Origin: Flavobacterium sp. LHD-80
GTDB lineage: Bacteria; Bacteroidota; Bacteroidia; Flavobacteriales; Flavobacteriaceae
Direction: 5' to 3'
Length of the DNA stretch: 64,000 nucleotides
NCBI RefSeq assembly: GCF_030929605.1
Contig: NZ_JAVFVS010000002.1
Location: 248,001 to 312,000, forward strand
Positions 7,899 through 15,943 of this stretch are shown here, one piece after another. The translations under genes and the position numbers were made by a program. Below the pieces are notes generated by a model, which saw only the letters and a program-made list of their open reading frames with translations, was not told where the DNA came from and did not search any database. The first letter of the stretch is position 1, and every line of letters starts with the position of its first letter.

Positions 7899-8894
7899 AT
7901 GAAAACAATAGTAAAAATCAAAAACAGTTTTACAAATGCAGTTCTTTTAATTGCTTTTCTTTTAGTAAACGTAGCAGCAATTGCACAAACAGAAAAATCA
8001 GAAGGTTCATTAGGAACTTTAAAACAAATCAACGCGGGTTTATTAAATGTTGGTTATACCGAAGCCGGCCCTTCAAACGGAACTCCAGTAATCCTGCTTC
8101 ACGGCTGGCCTTATGACATTCACAGCTACAATGAAGTCGTTCCGATTTTAGTTTCAAAAGGATATCACGTTTTTACGCCTTATTTAAGAGGTTTTGGCAC
8201 AACAACCTTCCTTTCGAAAGAAACATTCAGAAACGGACAGCAAGCGGCGTTAGCAAGTGATCTTATTGCTTTTATGGATGCGCTGAAAATTGATAAAGCA
8301 GTACTTGGAGGTTTTGACTGGGGAGCTAGAACTGCGGTTGTTACAGCTGCGCTTTGGCCAGAACGCGTAAAAGGTTTGGTTTCGGTAAGTGGCTATTTGG
8401 TAGTAAATCTTGAAGCGAATTTAAAACCGCTTCCTCCAACAGCAGAATTAGGATGGTGGTACCAGTATTACTTTGCAACCGAAAGAGGGAAACAAGGTTA
8501 CACTCAAAATACATACGATTTCAATAAATTGATCTGGAAAATTGCTTCTCCATTATGGAATTTCGATAAAGCAACTTACGATCAAACGGCTCAGTCTTTT
8601 GATAATCCAGATCATGTAGCAATCGTAATGCATAATTACAGATGGAGACAGTCTTTAGAGGCTGGAGAATCAAAATATGATAATCTTGAAAAACGTCTGG
8701 CTTCAAAACCAGCAATTAAAGTTCCAACAATCACAATAGGAAGTGATTTTGACGGCGCTTTCGCAGATGGAAAAGCATACGCTAACAAATTCACAGGGAA
8801 ATACGAACATAGAATCTTAAAAGGAATTGGACATAACGTTCCGCAAGAAGATCCAAAATCATTTGCGCAAGCGATAATTGACGTTGCTAAATAA
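7899..8894 (+). CDS. exported alpha/beta hydrolase
   Basis: From the ATG at 7899 the protein has 331 residues and begins MKTIVKIKNSFTNAVLLIAF, a signal peptide ending near VAAIAQ. The frame opens further upstream at a TTG (7851), but that codon lies in the -7 box. The mature part is an alpha/beta hydrolase: oxyanion region LLHGWPYDIHSY, nucleophile region GGFDWGARTA with Asp in the elbow, and a final histidine in GIGHNVPQEDP. An Asp nucleophile (GxDxG) is typical of epoxide hydrolases and haloalkane dehalogenases, so an epoxide-hydrolase-like reaction in the periplasm is plausible. The DWG context fits that subgroup, but the substrate is unknown. Confidence 0.88.
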   Translation: MKTIVKIKNSFTNAVLLIAFLLVNVAAIAQTEKSEGSLGTLKQINAGLLNVGYTEAGPSNGTPVILLHGWPYDIHSYNEVVPILVSKGYHVFTPYLRGFGTTTFLSKETFRNGQQAALASDLIAFMDALKIDKAVLGGFDWGARTAVVTAALWPERVKGLVSVSGYLVVNLEANLKPLPPTAELGWWYQYYFATERGKQGYTQNTYDFNKLIWKIASPLWNFDKATYDQTAQSFDNPDHVAIVMHNYRWRQSLEAGESKYDNLEKRLASKPAIKVPTITIGSDFDGAFADGKAYANKFTGKYEHRILKGIGHNVPQEDPKSFAQAIIDVAK

Positions 8895-9018
8895 TGGTGA
8901 ATTGTAAATTGTTAATGGTTAATTACTCTTTACATCGAACATTTCACATTTCATAAAAAAAATCAATATCAAGCATATAAAATTCACAATTAATAATTCA
9001 CAATTAACAATTAATAAA

Positions 9019-9429
9019 ATGGAAACAAAAATCTTATACACAGGAAAAACACACACAACAGGCGGTAGAGAAGGTGCATCTCAAAGTTCAGATGAACAAT
9101 TGAATATCAAATTAAGTTCTCCGGGATCATCACGTCCGGGGACAAATCCGGAGCAGTTATTTGCAGCAGGTTGGTCGGCTTGTTTTATTGGCGCTTTGGG
9201 AATTGCGGCGTCAAAATTAGGCATCAAACTTCCGGCAGAGACTGCTGTAGATACAGAAGTCGATTTGTGTGTCACTGAAGGGGAATATTCTTTGCAGGCA
9301 AGATTAAACATCAATCTTCCGGGAATTAATCGTGAAACGGCAGAAGCTTTGGCAGCACAAGCGCATCAAACTTGTCCGTATTCAAAAGCGACAAGAGGAA
9401 ATATAAACGTTGAGATTAATATTCTGTAA
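9019..9429 (+). CDS. ohr: organic hydroperoxide resistance protein (Ohr/OsmC family)
   Basis: This 136-residue protein has the full length of Ohr. The redox pair is C55 (GWSACFIGAL) and C119 (HQTCPYSKATRGN), with the active-site arginine R17 in GGREG. Ohr reduces organic hydroperoxides using lipoylated protein partners, in the cytoplasm. It lies 124 bases after the hydrolase gene. The gap is filled with ATTAACAATTAATAATT-type words common before flavobacterial genes, so co-transcription with the hydrolase is possible. No separate operator like those at 6968 and 7779 is seen. Confidence 0.93.
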   Translation: METKILYTGKTHTTGGREGASQSSDEQLNIKLSSPGSSRPGTNPEQLFAAGWSACFIGALGIAASKLGIKLPAETAVDTEVDLCVTEGEYSLQARLNINLPGINRETAEALAAQAHQTCPYSKATRGNINVEINIL

Positions 9430-9441
9430 TTTCTAAGTTGC

Positions 9442-9532
9442 CGACCTGCAAGGTTTTTAAAACCTTGTAGGTTTAACGTATAGACTTTCTAAATAGAAAA
9501 ATATACCTACAAGGTTTTAAAAACCTTGCAGG
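9442..9532. repeat. palindromic repeat, ACCTGCAAGGTTTT family
   Basis: The left arm (9442-9474) and right arm (9502-9532) are inverted copies, and each arm is itself nearly palindromic around TTTTTAAAACC. The right arm ends 17 bases before the next start codon. It may act as a terminator or RNA stabiliser between ohr and the DUF1223 gene. Confidence 0.75.
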
Positions 9533-9548
9533 AAATAAAATAGAAATC

Positions 9549-10310
9549 ATGAAAAAGATAAAAATAATAAGCGCTTTTACAATGCTGTTTCTGTTAATTG
9601 GAAACACCATTTTCAGCCAAAATAATAAAGATAAAAAAGGTTTTGCCTTATTAGAATTATATACTTCCGAAGGCTGTTCGAGTTGTCCTCCAGCAGATGA
9701 ATTGATGGGGAAAATCCAAAAACAATATAAAGACAGCAACGTATATGTTTTGTCCTATCATGTTGATTATTGGGATAAACAAGGTTGGAAAGATATTTTT
9801 AGCAGTGCTTCCAACACCAAAAGACAGTACGATTATGCAAAATTCATGGAAAAAGAACCCATTTATACGCCACAGTTGATTATCAACGGGAAAATAGATT
9901 ATATCGGTTCACAGGAAACGGCTGTTCAAAATGGAATACATTCGGCGCTTTCAAAACCCGCAATTACTGAAATTGCTTTAGAGGCCAATGCGCATGAGAA
10001 TAAACTGAATGTGAATTATAGTTTGAGTAAAGTTTCAAAAGACAATCGTTTATTTATTGCCGTTGTTCAAAAATTAGCGAAAAGCAATGTAAAAAGGGGC
10101 GAGAATGCCAATCGTATTTTATCGCATTTTCAAATTGTTCGAAGTCTGAATAGTTTTGCTTTCGCAGGAAATTCAAAAGGAAGTGTTTCTTTGGCTTTGC
10201 CAAAAGATTTTAATACAAAAGATTTTGAAGTAATTGGGTTTGTTCAAAACATGAATACGGGAATTATTTTGACAGCCAATCGAGCAATTTTTGCACAAAA
10301 TTTATTGTAA
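9549..10310 (+). CDS. secreted DUF1223 thioredoxin-like protein
   Basis: This 253-residue protein has a signal peptide (about 1-23, ending IFSQ). The mature part begins with the DUF1223 hallmark LLELYTSEGCSSCPPAD, where C43-x2-C46 is a thioredoxin-like motif. HVDYWDKQGWKD and the proline loop PIYTPQLIING follow as expected for the fold, then a beta-rich C-terminal half. The family is thought to be exported and redox-related, but no reaction is established. It lies among peroxide and electrophile stress genes, which supports a role in oxidative stress. The repeat just upstream suggests it is transcribed separately from ohr. Confidence 0.85.
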   Translation: MKKIKIISAFTMLFLLIGNTIFSQNNKDKKGFALLELYTSEGCSSCPPADELMGKIQKQYKDSNVYVLSYHVDYWDKQGWKDIFSSASNTKRQYDYAKFMEKEPIYTPQLIINGKIDYIGSQETAVQNGIHSALSKPAITEIALEANAHENKLNVNYSLSKVSKDNRLFIAVVQKLAKSNVKRGENANRILSHFQIVRSLNSFAFAGNSKGSVSLALPKDFNTKDFEVIGFVQNMNTGIILTANRAIFAQNLL

Positions 10311-10688
10311 AATAGAGGAGAAGCAAAATGGTTTTTGACTCAAATAGGCAGTACGTTTTTAATTTAAGAATTGGAGTTTTTCACTTCGTGGAAAAGCTGC
10401 TCTTTAGTCGATAATTAAAGCTAAAAATAGTCAATTTAGAACTCTGACTAAATGTCAGTACATGTATTTTGTTTGTTGTTAATTTATTGGAAACCAGTAT
10501 TTTTAAAATTATTATATAAAGTAAAATATTAATGTTGTTGTTTGTAAAAATGCAACGGAGTTTAAATCTTAAATCTGACTTTCTTATCATAAAAATCCCG
10601 TTATTTTATCACTATCTTTGACAAAGTATATCGAACTTGAAACCTGACCCGATAGTTGTCGGGATAAAACTCGAAACAAAAAAAAACT
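10311..10688 (+). promoter_or_regulatory. upstream region of the LytS/LytTR pair
   Basis: This 378-base gap has no gene I can support. TATCTTTG at 10613-10620 matches the -7 consensus and would start transcription about 65 bases before the kinase ATG. A small palindrome, CCCGATAGTTGTCGGG (10648-10663), lies in the 5' untranslated part; the same type of hairpin occurs at 6923-6940. No TGTCC direct repeats are present at the distance seen elsewhere. Confidence 0.5.
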
Positions 10689-11705
10689 ATGGAAAAAGTA
10701 AAACGCTTTCAGGTTTCCCGCCGCGTTATTTGGGGGAGTTCTGTAGCACTTGCAATTCTGGCTTCGATACCAAAATTATTTGACATGGCTTCAACGCCTG
10801 GAGATCTTGTAATCAACTCTTCGATTACACTTCTGTTTTCTCTTTTTATCTGGTATTACAATATTTATAGTCTGCCTAAATTTTCAGTCCGTCACATGGC
10901 TAAAAGTCTGTTTAACTGGAAGTTATTGCTGAGTGTGGTGCTGGGAATTTTGCTGATGGTGATTCTGGTAGTGGCGCATCAGGAACTTTTTCAGGTTTCC
11001 AAAATGGATGCGCCTATTATGTTTGAATTGCGTGGCGTTTTGATTAATTTGATTGTATACATGTTTTTGCATCTGCTTTTTCAAAACTATCAAACGCAAC
11101 AAATAGGGGTAGAACTCGAGCGAAGCAAAGCCTTAAATTTAGGCGCGCAATACGAACTTTTGAAACAACAGGTTAATCCACATTTTTTATTTAATAGTTT
11201 GAATACGCTAAAATCAATGGTCGATATTCAAGATCCGCAGAGCTCTGATTTTATTTTGAAATTATCTGACTTTTACCGATTTACGCTAGAGAGCCGAAAG
11301 CTTGACTTGATACCTTTAAAAGAGGAGATTCAGATTCTGGATTCGTATGTTTATTTGTTGAAAGCCCGTTTTGAAGACGGATTTGAAGTGCTGAATGAAA
11401 TTGATTCAAAACAATATGATTGTGCTATTCCACCGTTTTCATTGCAACTTTTGATTGAAAATTGCATCAAGCATAATGTGGTTTCTTTGGATAAACCTTT
11501 GCGAATTAAATTATATACCGAAGATGATTTTTTGGTTATTGAGAATCCAATTCAGCTGAAACGAGGCGTTTTGTCGACGGGCGTTGGTCTGGATAATATC
11601 AATCAGCGTTTCATGCATTTGGTTCATAAGGAAATCGAAATTGATAAAAACGACACTATTTTTAAAGTCAAAATACCGCTTATTTATGAATATCGTAATA
11701 ATTGA
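10689..11705 (+). CDS. LytS-type sensor histidine kinase (His_kinase family)
   Basis: This 338-residue membrane kinase has four predicted transmembrane segments in residues 14-135 (for example VIWGSSVALAILASI and LLLSVVLGILLMVILVVA), with no periplasmic sensor domain. The cytoplasmic part has the His_kinase signature LLKQQVNPHFLFNSLNTLKS, with the phospho-accepting His in PHFLFN, and a HATPase domain with the N-box LLIENCIKHNV and a G-box near STGVGLDNINQRF. It overlaps the following LytTR regulator by 20 nt, which is strong evidence for a cognate pair. Signals for such kinases in Bacteroidota are mostly unknown. Confidence 0.92.
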   Translation: MEKVKRFQVSRRVIWGSSVALAILASIPKLFDMASTPGDLVINSSITLLFSLFIWYYNIYSLPKFSVRHMAKSLFNWKLLLSVVLGILLMVILVVAHQELFQVSKMDAPIMFELRGVLINLIVYMFLHLLFQNYQTQQIGVELERSKALNLGAQYELLKQQVNPHFLFNSLNTLKSMVDIQDPQSSDFILKLSDFYRFTLESRKLDLIPLKEEIQILDSYVYLLKARFEDGFEVLNEIDSKQYDCAIPPFSLQLLIENCIKHNVVSLDKPLRIKLYTEDDFLVIENPIQLKRGVLSTGVGLDNINQRFMHLVHKEIEIDKNDTIFKVKIPLIYEYRNN

Positions 11706-12453
11706 AGATGAAGTAAAAACGGCCAAAGCACTTGGTCAGCTTATTTTGAGCATCAGGCCTGACGCTCAGATTTTATCATACATTCAGAGTATCGACGGCG
11801 CTGTGAGTTATCTGATGGAAAACGATCAGCCGGATCTTATTTTTATGGATATTCAGTTGGCAGATGGGCTTTGTTTTGAGATTTTTAAAAATGTTGAAGT
11901 GCTGTCTCCGGTGATATTTTGTACTGCGTTTGATGATTATGCGATTGAGGCTTTTAAGTCAAACGGAATCGATTATGTTTTAAAGCCGTTTTCAAGAGAT
12001 AGTATTTCTCAGGCGATCAAAAAAGCAGGCGAACTGAAGAATTTCTTCCAAAGAAATAAAAAAATGATGCCGGATTTTGATTATCTCTTGACGAGAACTG
12101 GCGAAAATACAGGTAAAAGCAGTTTTTTAGTTTTTAAAAACAATAAATATCAAACCATTCAAACCGAGAATATTGCGTTTTTCTTCATCAAAAATGAAAC
12201 GCCTACAATTATGACGTTTGATAAAAATGAATACCAAATTACGCAGTCGCTTGATGAGGTTCACAAGTTGTTATCGCCAATTCAGTTTTTTAGAATGAAC
12301 AGGCAATATCTGGTGAATTTTTCGGCAATACGAGAAGCCGAACATTATTTTTCACGTAAGCTACTTATCAAGTTGACAATCCCAACAGAAGAAAAATTAT
12401 TGGTCGGAAAAGAGAAAGCCACAGCTTTTTTAAGCTGGCTGGAAAACCGTTGA
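11686..12453 (+). CDS. LytTR-family response regulator
   Basis: The frame is open from 11584, but the receiver domain starts at ATG 11686 (MNIVIIEDEV), giving 255 residues; the longer reading would lie inside the kinase gene. The receiver has E7-D8, phospho-acceptor D55 (FMDIQLADG), T80 and K100. A LytTR DNA-binding domain follows (about 145-250), recognisable by FLVFKNNKYQTIQTENIAFF and FFRMNRQYLVNFSAI. LytTR proteins bind paired direct repeats about two helical turns apart. This one is therefore a candidate for the 21-bp-spaced repeats at the cupin, hydrolase and doxX promoters that lie on both sides of it. That link is inference. Confidence 0.92.
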   Translation: MNIVIIEDEVKTAKALGQLILSIRPDAQILSYIQSIDGAVSYLMENDQPDLIFMDIQLADGLCFEIFKNVEVLSPVIFCTAFDDYAIEAFKSNGIDYVLKPFSRDSISQAIKKAGELKNFFQRNKKMMPDFDYLLTRTGENTGKSSFLVFKNNKYQTIQTENIAFFFIKNETPTIMTFDKNEYQITQSLDEVHKLLSPIQFFRMNRQYLVNFSAIREAEHYFSRKLLIKLTIPTEEKLLVGKEKATAFLSWLENR

Positions 12454-12473
12454 TAATTGTGAAATGTAAATAG

Positions 12474-12593
12474 TTTAACCGCAAAGCACGCTAAGATTTT
12501 TACATTCAGGACTTAGTATAACCGCAAAGCACGCAAATCTATGTGTAAAAAATTTTGCGGACTTGGCGTAAACCTTTGCGTACTTTGCGGTTA
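12474..12593. repeat. palindromic intergenic repeat, CGCAAAG family, copy 3
   Basis: It runs from TTTAACCGCAAAGCACGCTA to GCGTACTTTGCGGTTA, with the inner word ACCGCAAAGCACGC repeated. It lies between the 3' ends of the LytTR gene and the convergent ABC-F gene, where a hairpin could end both transcripts. Confidence 0.75.
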
Positions 12594-12660
12594 GATTATC
12601 TATCTTTCAGTATGAAATATTTATAAAATACATTTTAAGTTTTTGTTGATATAAATACTT

Positions 12661-14268
12661 CTAAAATAAATAAATTGAGTTGTTTATGTTTATTTCTTTT
12701 AAGAATATTTCATCGTGTGAAACCACAATCAGTGTGCCTTGATATTCATTTAAAGCATGTGTTAGAATTTCGATATTTTGCAAATCGAGATTGTTTGTCG
12801 GCTCATCTAAAATGATTAAATCGGGAGCCTGATTTGCAATTGTCAAACCGCAAAGCATTAAGCGCATTCGTTCTCCTCCGCTTAAAAACTGACAAGGTTT
12901 ATCCCAATCGGATTTGCCGAAAAGAAAACGATTCAATCTCATTTTTACATCATGTTCTTCAAAACCCGAAGTATTATTTTGCTGCGCCTGTTCATAAACG
13001 GTCAGCGCATTATTGATGAGCGAATAATCCTGATCAATGTAAACGCTTTCGCAATCTGCGATTTTCAGAGTTCCTGATTTTGGTTGTATTTCGCCTAAAA
13101 TCAATTTGATCAGCGTTGTTTTTCCTGAGCCATTATTTCCTTTTAAGGCGATTCTTTCGCCAGAAAGTATTTCAAAATTCAAATTGGTTTTCCAAATTGC
13201 TTCATCATTATAGCTGTAATTCAGCGATTCAGCAGTTGCGATTATTTTTCCTTTATGCAGGCTCGAATTGTCAAGGCCAAACTTCATTTTATCCAAACTT
13301 GAAACTCCTTCGCGCAAATCACGCAATTCCTGAGAGATTCCGTCAATTTTTTCAGCATGAACGCTTTTGGTTTTTGATGAACTGTTTTCGGCTTTATTCT
13401 TTAAAGTATTCATCATTATGCGGGCAACTCCTGCTTTTTCTTGTTTCTTTTTGCCTTTTGCATCCAGTTTTTGCTGTCTTTCGATTGTTTCTCGCTGTTT
13501 TTCTTTAGCTTTCTGAAGTGCTTTTTCTTTGGAATGAATATCTAGGGCCAAAGCGTTCTTTTCGATATTCTTCTGCTCCAAATAAAAATCATAATTACCG
13601 CCGTAGGTTTTGACTCCGTTTGACTTTAGTTCGCAGGTTGTATCGAGTAAATTCAGCAGTTTGCGATCGTGACTTACAATCAACATTGTACTTGTCGAAG
13701 CTTTTATGAATTGGTACAATAAATTCCGTCCTTCAACATCAAGATGATTGCTCGGTTCGTCGAGCAATATAAGTTTTGGCTGATGAATGGCAATTCCGGC
13801 AAGAAATACCTTTGTTTTCTGGCCTCCGCTTAAAAAATCCATTTTCTGATTTAAATCTAAATCATTTAATTTCCAGTAGTTTAAAGCTTCGCTGCAACGA
13901 TCTTCAATTGTCCAATCGTCGTTGAGCAGATTTAAATTGGTTTCGCTTACATTTCCGCCGAGAATTTCATGAAAAGCGGTAAGTTTTTGATCAATTTGTA
14001 AAGCTTCAGCAATACTCAAATGATTGTATTGTCCGAAGATTTGCGGAATATAATACGGATCGGTCTCAATTTCGATGGTTCCGCTTGACGGAAATAATTC
14101 TTTTGCTATAATTTTAAGCAAAGTTGATTTTCCAGCACCATTATGGCCTGTTAGGGCAATTTTATTGCCCGTGTTTACCGTTAAGCTGATGGCGCTAAAC
14201 AGCAATTCTTTATTAGAATGTGTATATGAAATGTTTTGCAGAATGATCATAATCTCTTTCTTAAGCAT
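12661..14268 (-). CDS. ABC-F family ATPase (duplicated ATP-binding cassette protein)
   Basis: This 535-residue protein has two ABC domains and no membrane segment. Domain 1 has Walker A GHNGAGKS (41-48), signature FLSGGQ (145-150) and Walker B LILLDEPSNHLD. Domain 2 has Walker A GNNGSGKT (377-384), signature FLSGGER and Walker B LIILDEPTNNLD. They are joined by a long Lys/Glu/Gln-rich linker (about 235-310), the P-site tRNA interaction motif region of ABC-F proteins. These bind the ribosomal E site and either regulate translation or protect against antibiotics. This length and linker do not let me choose between a housekeeping and a resistance type. A start at M7 (14250) puts the protein closer to the usual ABC-F N-terminus (MIILQNISYTH). 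Confidence 0.92.
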   Translation of the reverse strand: MLKKEIMIILQNISYTHSNKELLFSAISLTVNTGNKIALTGHNGAGKSTLLKIIAKELFPSSGTIEIETDPYYIPQIFGQYNHLSIAEALQIDQKLTAFHEILGGNVSETNLNLLNDDWTIEDRCSEALNYWKLNDLDLNQKMDFLSGGQKTKVFLAGIAIHQPKLILLDEPSNHLDVEGRNLLYQFIKASTSTMLIVSHDRKLLNLLDTTCELKSNGVKTYGGNYDFYLEQKNIEKNALALDIHSKEKALQKAKEKQRETIERQQKLDAKGKKKQEKAGVARIMMNTLKNKAENSSSKTKSVHAEKIDGISQELRDLREGVSSLDKMKFGLDNSSLHKGKIIATAESLNYSYNDEAIWKTNLNFEILSGERIALKGNNGSGKTTLIKLILGEIQPKSGTLKIADCESVYIDQDYSLINNALTVYEQAQQNNTSGFEEHDVKMRLNRFLFGKSDWDKPCQFLSGGERMRLMLCGLTIANQAPDLIILDEPTNNLDLQNIEILTHALNEYQGTLIVVSHDEIFLKEININNSIYLF

Positions 14269-14397
14269 TAATAAATCAGCAATACCAAAGTTTGGCTCGC
14301 TGTCTCTATATCTGAAAGAAATTATTTATTCACATTTATGGAAGTAGTTTATTTGAAAGTGCAAAGATAAGAAATGTTTTAAAATGGCTAACAAAAC

Positions 14398-14430
14398 AAA
14401 AAGCGTCTGTATATTACCTAGACGCTTTTT
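14398..14430 (-). terminator. intrinsic terminator after doxX
   Basis: Arms AAAAAGCGTCT (14398-14408) and AGACGCTTTTT (14420-14430) form an 11-bp hairpin. Reading leftwards it is followed by TTTTTGTTTTGTT. It lies between doxX and the ABC-F gene and is nearly symmetric, so it could work on both strands. Confidence 0.85.
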
Positions 14431-14460
14431 ATATTTTTTGATACTTATAAAGCTTTGAAA

Positions 14461-14859
14461 TTAGCTTACAATTGCATTTCGGCTGTAATTAGCGGAATAT
14501 AATTCTCTAAACATCGCATACGTTACACTGACCATTGCAAAAGCAATAATAGCGTCGATGGTGGCAGGAAAACCTAATACAACTAATTTTGAAAAGAAAG
14601 CAAAAATGATATCAAAGAAAACTCCAGCAAAGACCCATTCTTTCAATCGTAATAATTTATTCGGAATCAATAATGTGATTACTCCAGCGACTTTAAATAC
14701 ACCAAGAATATAAATAAAATGTGCTGGATAGCCCAATTGTTGTGTGATTTCCCAAACTAATTTGTTTGTTGTAAGTTCGAAAAATCCGCTGGCACCAAAC
14801 CATAAAGATGTTAAAATGATTCCTGTCCAGTAAATGATTTTTGTTGTTTTTGTGTTCAT
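14461..14859 (-). CDS. DoxX-like membrane protein
   Basis: This 132-residue integral membrane protein has four hydrophobic segments (about 9-28, 47-64, 73-95 and 98-118), the DoxX_2/DoxX-like plan, with the typical YWTGIILTSLWFGASGFFEL opening and the LGVFKVAGVITLLIP segment. DoxX-type proteins are tied to redox and thiol stress in some bacteria, but the molecular function is open. It is divergent from the Crp/Fnr-type regulator gene. The shared gap contains the same direct-repeat operator as the cupin and hydrolase promoters, here oriented towards doxX. A hairpin terminator follows its stop codon. Confidence 0.88.
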   Translation of the reverse strand: MNTKTTKIIYWTGIILTSLWFGASGFFELTTNKLVWEITQQLGYPAHFIYILGVFKVAGVITLLIPNKLLRLKEWVFAGVFFDIIFAFFSKLVVLGFPATIDAIIAFAMVSVTYAMFRELYSANYSRNAIVS

Positions 14860-14887
14860 GATTTTAATTTTTAAGTTGTTAAACAGG

Positions 14888-14962
14888 ACAAAATTGCGTT
14901 AGATCCAACAGAAAACATATCGTTTTTTGGGTGAAACGGACAAATTGAATCATGAAATAGAC
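14888..14962 (-). promoter_or_regulatory. direct-repeat operator and -7 box of doxX
   Basis: On the minus strand, TGTCT (from 14962) and TGTCC (from 14941) begin two TGTCY-N3-TTCA repeats, 21 bp apart. CAATTTTG (14895-14888) lies exactly 46 bp beyond the second and matches the -7 consensus except its first base. The geometry is identical to that at 6968-7042 and 7779-7853. The element also lies upstream of the divergent Crp/Fnr-type gene. Confidence 0.65.
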
Positions 14963-15023
14963 AATCCGAAAGTTCATCTGATTTCATAACTTTACAAAAG
15001 ACTTTTAAAACTGAAATTATATA

Positions 15024-15596
15024 ATGGAAGCTAAAGCCATTTTGCAACTACATATAGCCAAAACTGCTGTATTGACAGAAGAGGAATTCGATTATTTCTA
15101 TTCTCATTTCAAGCCTTTATCTTTCAAAAAAGGCCAAACTATTATCAGCGCCGGCGATAAAGTAAACTGCGAATATTTTGTGATTTCAGGCTGTTTGAAA
15201 GCTTTTTTTATCAATGATGAAATCAAAATGTACATATTGCAGTTCGCTATGCCAACTTGGTGGGCGTCTGATTATTCCGCTTTATACAATCAAACGGAAG
15301 CAACCATAAATGTTGACTGTATCACCGATGCCGAAGTGCTTTGCCTTTCAAACGAAGACCGCGAGAAACTTTGTGCCGAATTTCATCAAGTAGAGCATTT
15401 TTTCCGCTGGAGAACGAATAAAGGTTACATCGCTTCTCAAAAAAGGCTTTTATCTTTTATGAATAACAATGTGAAAATACGTTATGAAGAGCTTTTGGCT
15501 TTGTATCCGCAATTGTATAATCTTGTTCCAAAACATTTGATTGCCGCTTATTTGGGTGTTTCAAGAGAAACGCTGAGCAGGCTTTATAATTCGTAG
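15024..15596 (+). CDS. Crp/Fnr-family transcriptional regulator
   Basis: This 190-residue protein has a cyclic-nucleotide-binding-type beta-roll (about 30-120, KKGQTIISAGDKVNCEYFVISG), a dimerisation helix and a C-terminal helix-turn-helix (VPKHLIAAYLGVSRETLSRLY, about 168-188). The PGE-type phosphate-binding segment for cAMP is not evident, as in many Bacteroidota members, so the ligand is unknown. There are no clustered cysteines for an Fe-S cluster. It is divergent from doxX. A CRP/FNR-like palindrome upstream of the nearby yceI operon (15862-15877) is a plausible target, but proximity is the only argument. Confidence 0.9.
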   Translation: MEAKAILQLHIAKTAVLTEEEFDYFYSHFKPLSFKKGQTIISAGDKVNCEYFVISGCLKAFFINDEIKMYILQFAMPTWWASDYSALYNQTEATINVDCITDAEVLCLSNEDREKLCAEFHQVEHFFRWRTNKGYIASQKRLLSFMNNNVKIRYEELLALYPQLYNLVPKHLIAAYLGVSRETLSRLYNS

Positions 15597-15603
15597 GTTT
15601 TAT

Positions 15604-15786
15604 GGGCCACAGATTTTACGGATGAAACGGATTAAAATAGTTTGTTTCATGCAGATTATGACGATTATGTAGCTACTAATTAATCTCGCAAAACAGGAAA
15701 TATATTGGCTCTCGCAGATTTTGCAGATTGAGCTGATTATTTTTCAATCTTTTTTATCTGCATAATCTGCAAAATCTGCGAGAGAC
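15604..15786. repeat. palindromic repeats, CCACAGATT and GCAGATTTTGCAGATT families
   Basis: The left part starts with GCCACAGATTTTACGGATG, a half element. The right part (about 15711-15785) is a long inverted repeat: CTCTCGCAGATTTTGCAGAT at left and ATCTGCAAAATCTGCGAGAG at right. No gene is present in 15597-15943. The stretch after the repeat (AGCACCTTAGAATCTTAGCA, then ATCTTAGAACCT) is low-complexity. Confidence 0.75.
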
Positions 15787-15861
15787 CAAAATAAGAATTC
15801 TGTAAAAAAAAAAACTTAGCACCTTAGAATCTTAGCATCTTAGAACCTCAAAAAATAAGAA

Positions 15862-15907
15862 TGTGATATAGGTCACGTAACCCATTTCCATAGTCGCCGT
15901 TCCTTTG
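15862..15907 (+). promoter_or_regulatory. CRP/FNR-like site and promoter of the yceI operon
   Basis: TGTGA-N6-TCACG (15862-15877) is an almost perfect CRP/FNR-type palindrome centred at 15869.5. TTCCTTTG (15900-15907) resembles the -7 box with one mismatch, putting the transcript start near 15911. The site would then be centred at about -41.5, the classical position for activation by a bound Crp/Fnr dimer. No -33 TTG is present, consistent with an activator-dependent promoter. Confidence 0.6.
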
Positions 15908-15943
15908 TACTGTAGTTTTAAATACACTTAAAAAACAATCACA

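Noticed and set aside
11584..11685. Longer N-terminus of the LytTR regulator starting at 11584
   Set aside because: It would lie inside the kinase gene and adds 34 residues before the normal receiver start; ATG 11686 is the right start.
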